Source of the DNA: an uncultured Spirochaetia bacterium
Lineage (GTDB): Bacteria; Spirochaetota; UBA4802; JAGODF01
DNA: 9,808 nt
Assembly: GCA_937967705.1 (NCBI GenBank)
Contig: CALCJG010000487.1
Coordinates: forward strand, 1-9,808
Direction: 5' to 3'
Shown here piece after piece: positions 8,186-9,808 of the stretch; positions within the stretch are counted from its first letter, which is position 1; each line of letters opens with the position of its first letter. Under the pieces are notes generated by a model, which searched no databases, was not told the DNA's origin, and saw only the letters and a program-made list of their open reading frames with translations. The position numbers were made by a program, and so were the translations under genes.

Positions 8186-8564
8186 ATACGTATACCCTGT
8201 AAGAATAATGCCTTCCCGTCACAAGAATGGATACGGTTGGGCGCCTTGCAACAGTCTTGCGCTCATCATTAATCAGCCTAATTAACCACCTGGGTATTTA
8301 ATATTCAATCGTTTTTTTATGGGACATAACAAATTCTTTACCATCATCTTTTTCCGCAACATTGATGGACATGTCAAAAGAGATAAAACAGGGCTTCAAG
8401 ATTTTATCTGTTCCCCCGGTTTTGGATTGACTCTTTTTGTGGCATGGGGGAAAATAGAACCGGTTAAGATAGCGTCAATTCTTCTCTCACCATTCTGCTG
8501 TTTCCGCATAGGTATTGTTTTCATAGCTTTGATTCGATTCTAACTGTTTATACAGGAGCTAAAT
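8186..8564. other. AT-richer intergenic region upstream of the phosphate operon
   Basis: About 380 bases between the divergently transcribed small cysteine gene and the DUF47 gene. It is visibly richer in A and T than the left 8 kb, with a T7 run at 8312-8318. It must contain the promoters of both flanking genes, but I could not place a convincing -35/-10 pair or a Pho-box-like direct repeat. An ATG frame at 8319-8543 (74 codons, Phe/Ile-rich) lacks any ribosome binding site and is probably not coding. On the opposite strand, codon-on-codon, a short frame ends at TAA 8298-8300 and may be a remnant. Two crossing inverted repeats lie at 8411-8463. Confidence 0.6.
8411..8463 (+). repeat. Two interlocked inverted repeats in the intergenic region
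   Basis: TTCCCCC (8411-8417) pairs with GGGGGAA (8446-8452), and CCGGTT (8416-8421) pairs with AACCGG (8458-8463). The left arms share two C residues, so the two stems compete or would have to form a pseudoknot-like arrangement. Loops are about 28 and 36 bases. No T-run follows, so it is not an intrinsic terminator. It lies roughly 100-150 bases before the DUF47 start, where a 5' untranslated leader could be. It could equally be chance. Confidence 0.3.
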
Positions 8565-9194
8565 ATGTTCAGCAAACTGATCCCCAAGGATGATTTCTAC
8601 TTCGACACCTTTGATAAAGTAGCCGCCAATATCGTCAATGGTGTTTCTCTTTTCAAAAAGATGATTGAGGATAAAAAGAACTCCGAGCGATATGCCATGG
8701 AACTGAAAGAGGTAGAGCACAGTACCGACAATCTGGTGCACCAGGCTATTAATCATATGCATTCCACCTTTATCACCCCGCTGGATCGTGAGGATATCCA
8801 TACCCTGCTGGGGCGTCTGGATGATATCATAGATCTTACCGATGTGGCCGCTTCCAACATACAGCATTATAAGCCTAAAACTGTTCCACCGGAACTGAAG
8901 GATCTGGTGAAGGTTCTGCACGAGAGCACTGTCCATACTCAGGAGATGGTAGGGCTTCTGAGAAGCATCAGCAAGAATTCCGGCAGGATTAAAGAGATCT
9001 CTGTAGAGATCAACAGACTGGAGAATGAGGCTGATGCCATCCGGAGAGCCACCATGGCCCGCCTGTTCAAAAATGAAAAGAATCCCGTGGAATTGATTAA
9101 ATGGAAAGATATACTGAATTGTCTGGAAAATGCAACGGACAAGTGCGAGGATGTGAGCGACATCATCCAGGGAATAGTCCTGGAGAACACGTGA
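8565..9194 (+). CDS. DUF47 family PhoU-like protein, PiT partner
   Basis: A 209-residue all-helical protein of the DUF47/PhoU_div family (Pfam PF01865), at the usual family length (about 200-215). Members resemble PhoU and are typically encoded next to PiT phosphate permeases, whose activity or expression they are thought to modulate. Visible signatures: ExxxD metal-type motifs at E51-D55, E153-D157 (ENEAD) and E188-D192; TPLDREDIHTLLGRLDDIIDLTD across about 72-93, the most conserved stretch of the family; and KWKDILNCLENATDKCEDVSDI near the C-terminus. No membrane segment is present, so it is probably a cytosolic protein acting at the membrane. Start: ATG 8565 preceded by AGGAG at 8554-8558 with six-base spacing. 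The stop is ten bases before the permease ATG, so the two are almost certainly cotranscribed. Confidence 0.94.
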   Translation: MFSKLIPKDDFYFDTFDKVAANIVNGVSLFKKMIEDKKNSERYAMELKEVEHSTDNLVHQAINHMHSTFITPLDREDIHTLLGRLDDIIDLTDVAASNIQHYKPKTVPPELKDLVKVLHESTVHTQEMVGLLRSISKNSGRIKEISVEINRLENEADAIRRATMARLFKNEKNPVELIKWKDILNCLENATDKCEDVSDIIQGIVLENT

Positions 9195-9204
9195 TTAACG
9201 GGTA

Positions 9205-9808
9205 ATGACTATGGATGTGATGGTTGTCATTGTAATATTTCTAGCCCTTCTTTTCGATTTTCTCAATGGGATGAATGATGCGGCCAATTCCGTGGCCACG
9301 ATTGTTTCCACACGTGTGCTTTCTCCGAGAAAGGCGGTGGTATGGGCGGCCTTTTTCAATTTTGCGGCGGTCTTCCTGTTCGGGGTTCACGTTGCCAATA
9401 CTATCGGAAAAGGTATAGTGGACGTCAATATTATCAATACGGGAATGATTTTGGTAGCCCTCCTCAGTGCCGTCAGTTGGACACACATTTGTACCAAGAT
9501 GGGATTGCCCATAAGCGTGTCCCATGCCCTGGTGGGAGGTCTGGTGGGATCGGCCATTGCCAAAAGCGGTGTTCAGGCCATCGTGATGTCGGGATTGGTG
9601 AAGATACTGGTGTTCATAGTCGTTTCACCGCTTCTGGGTATGTTCCTGGGGTATTTTTTCATGATTCTGGTCTACCGAATTTGTTTTAAAATGGAACTGG
9701 CGCATATCAATAAATGGTTCCGGCGTCTTCAGCTTGTTTCTGCGGCTCTCTACAGCCTGGGACACGGAACCAACGATGCCCAGAAAACCATGGGGATCAT
9801 TGCTATAA
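9205..9808 (+). CDS. PiT-family inorganic phosphate transporter, N-terminal part
   Basis: The first 201 codons plus one base of a phosphate permease; the window ends inside the gene with no stop (last full codon ATA). PiT proteins are inner-membrane symporters for phosphate, often as a neutral metal-phosphate complex, driven by H+ or Na+. Both halves of the internal signature are visible: FDFLNGMNDAANSVATIVS (residues 17-35) at the end of the first helix, and LGHGTNDAQKTMGI (185-198) at the second repeat. Hydrophobic helices lie between, including WAAFFNFAAVFLFG, IVFIVVSPLLGMFLGYF-like stretches and a conserved SVSHALVGGLVGSAIA. The start is ATG 9205 or ATG 9211; neither has a strong ribosome binding site, fitting coupling to the DUF47 gene ten bases upstream. 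The family half-length implies a full protein of about 330-410 residues. Substrate could include arsenate or sulfate, but phosphate is the default. Confidence 0.95.
   Translation, partial: MTMDVMVVIVIFLALLFDFLNGMNDAANSVATIVSTRVLSPRKAVVWAAFFNFAAVFLFGVHVANTIGKGIVDVNIINTGMILVALLSAVSWTHICTKMGLPISVSHALVGGLVGSAIAKSGVQAIVMSGLVKILVFIVVSPLLGMFLGYFFMILVYRICFKMELAHINKWFRRLQLVSAALYSLGHGTNDAQKTMGIIAI

Noticed and set aside
8233..8262. GC-rich repeat-like patch (GCGCC, two CTTGC copies, GCGC)
   Set aside because: Very short arms and direct repeats with no extended pairing; compatible with chance.
8319..8543. 74-codon plus-strand ORF before the DUF47 gene
   Set aside because: No ribosome binding site (a T-run precedes the ATG), Phe/Ile-rich composition typical of an AT-rich noncoding frame, and no recognisable motif.
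8515..8553. Promoter candidates (TTGTTT or TTGATT with TATACA) before the DUF47 gene
   Set aside because: Spacing or match to the -35/-10 consensus is poor, and TATACA abuts the ribosome binding site.
1..9808. CRISPR array, tRNA, insertion sequence or prophage features
   Set aside because: Looked for regularly spaced repeats, cloverleaf-like sequences, transposase motifs and terminal repeats; none seen.

Overview
The window looks like the end of a bacterial draft contig. The first 47 bases are synthetic Illumina library adapter, not genomic DNA. Real sequence starts at about 48. The organism is most likely a moderately GC-rich spirochaete (Spirochaetota). That is an inference from three things together: adjacent recC-recB, a giant protein-kinase-like/AAA/TPR signalling protein of a type common in spirochaetes, cyanobacteria and some deltaproteobacteria, and a DUF47-PiT phosphate pair. 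No rRNA or other phylogenetic marker is present, so the phylum call is moderate at best.

Layout. (1) 48-4105: the 3' end of recC and a complete recB, overlapping by ATGA. They encode the gamma and beta subunits of the RecBCD helicase-nuclease, which processes double-strand breaks. RecB keeps all its helicase motifs and its nuclease catalytic residues. No recD follows in the window. (2) 4191-7979: a 1262-residue protein on the same strand, 85 bp after recB, with a kinase-like fold, a STAND/AAA-type ATPase module and a TPR-like helical tail. The kinase domain has lost every catalytic residue I can place. The P-loop of the ATPase is altered although its Walker B acids remain. The protein stops where relatives normally continue into GAF plus an output domain. 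A possible 13-codon ORF precedes it and overlaps its start codon. (3) 7980-8564: an AT-richer gap. It holds a 53-codon gene on the minus strand for a four-cysteine protein, convergent with the large gene, then about 380 bp without a convincing gene. (4) 8565-9808: a complete DUF47/PhoU-like protein and the first 201 codons of a PiT-family phosphate permease, cut by the window end. They form a phosphate (or metal-phosphate) uptake operon.

The three blocks do separate jobs: DNA repair, a signalling or scaffold protein of unknown input and partner, and inorganic phosphate transport. Nothing here proves a new system. The most unusual object is the 1262-residue protein, which looks like an enzyme-dead, output-less version of a known signalling architecture. 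The unlisted small cysteine protein is the other item worth following up.
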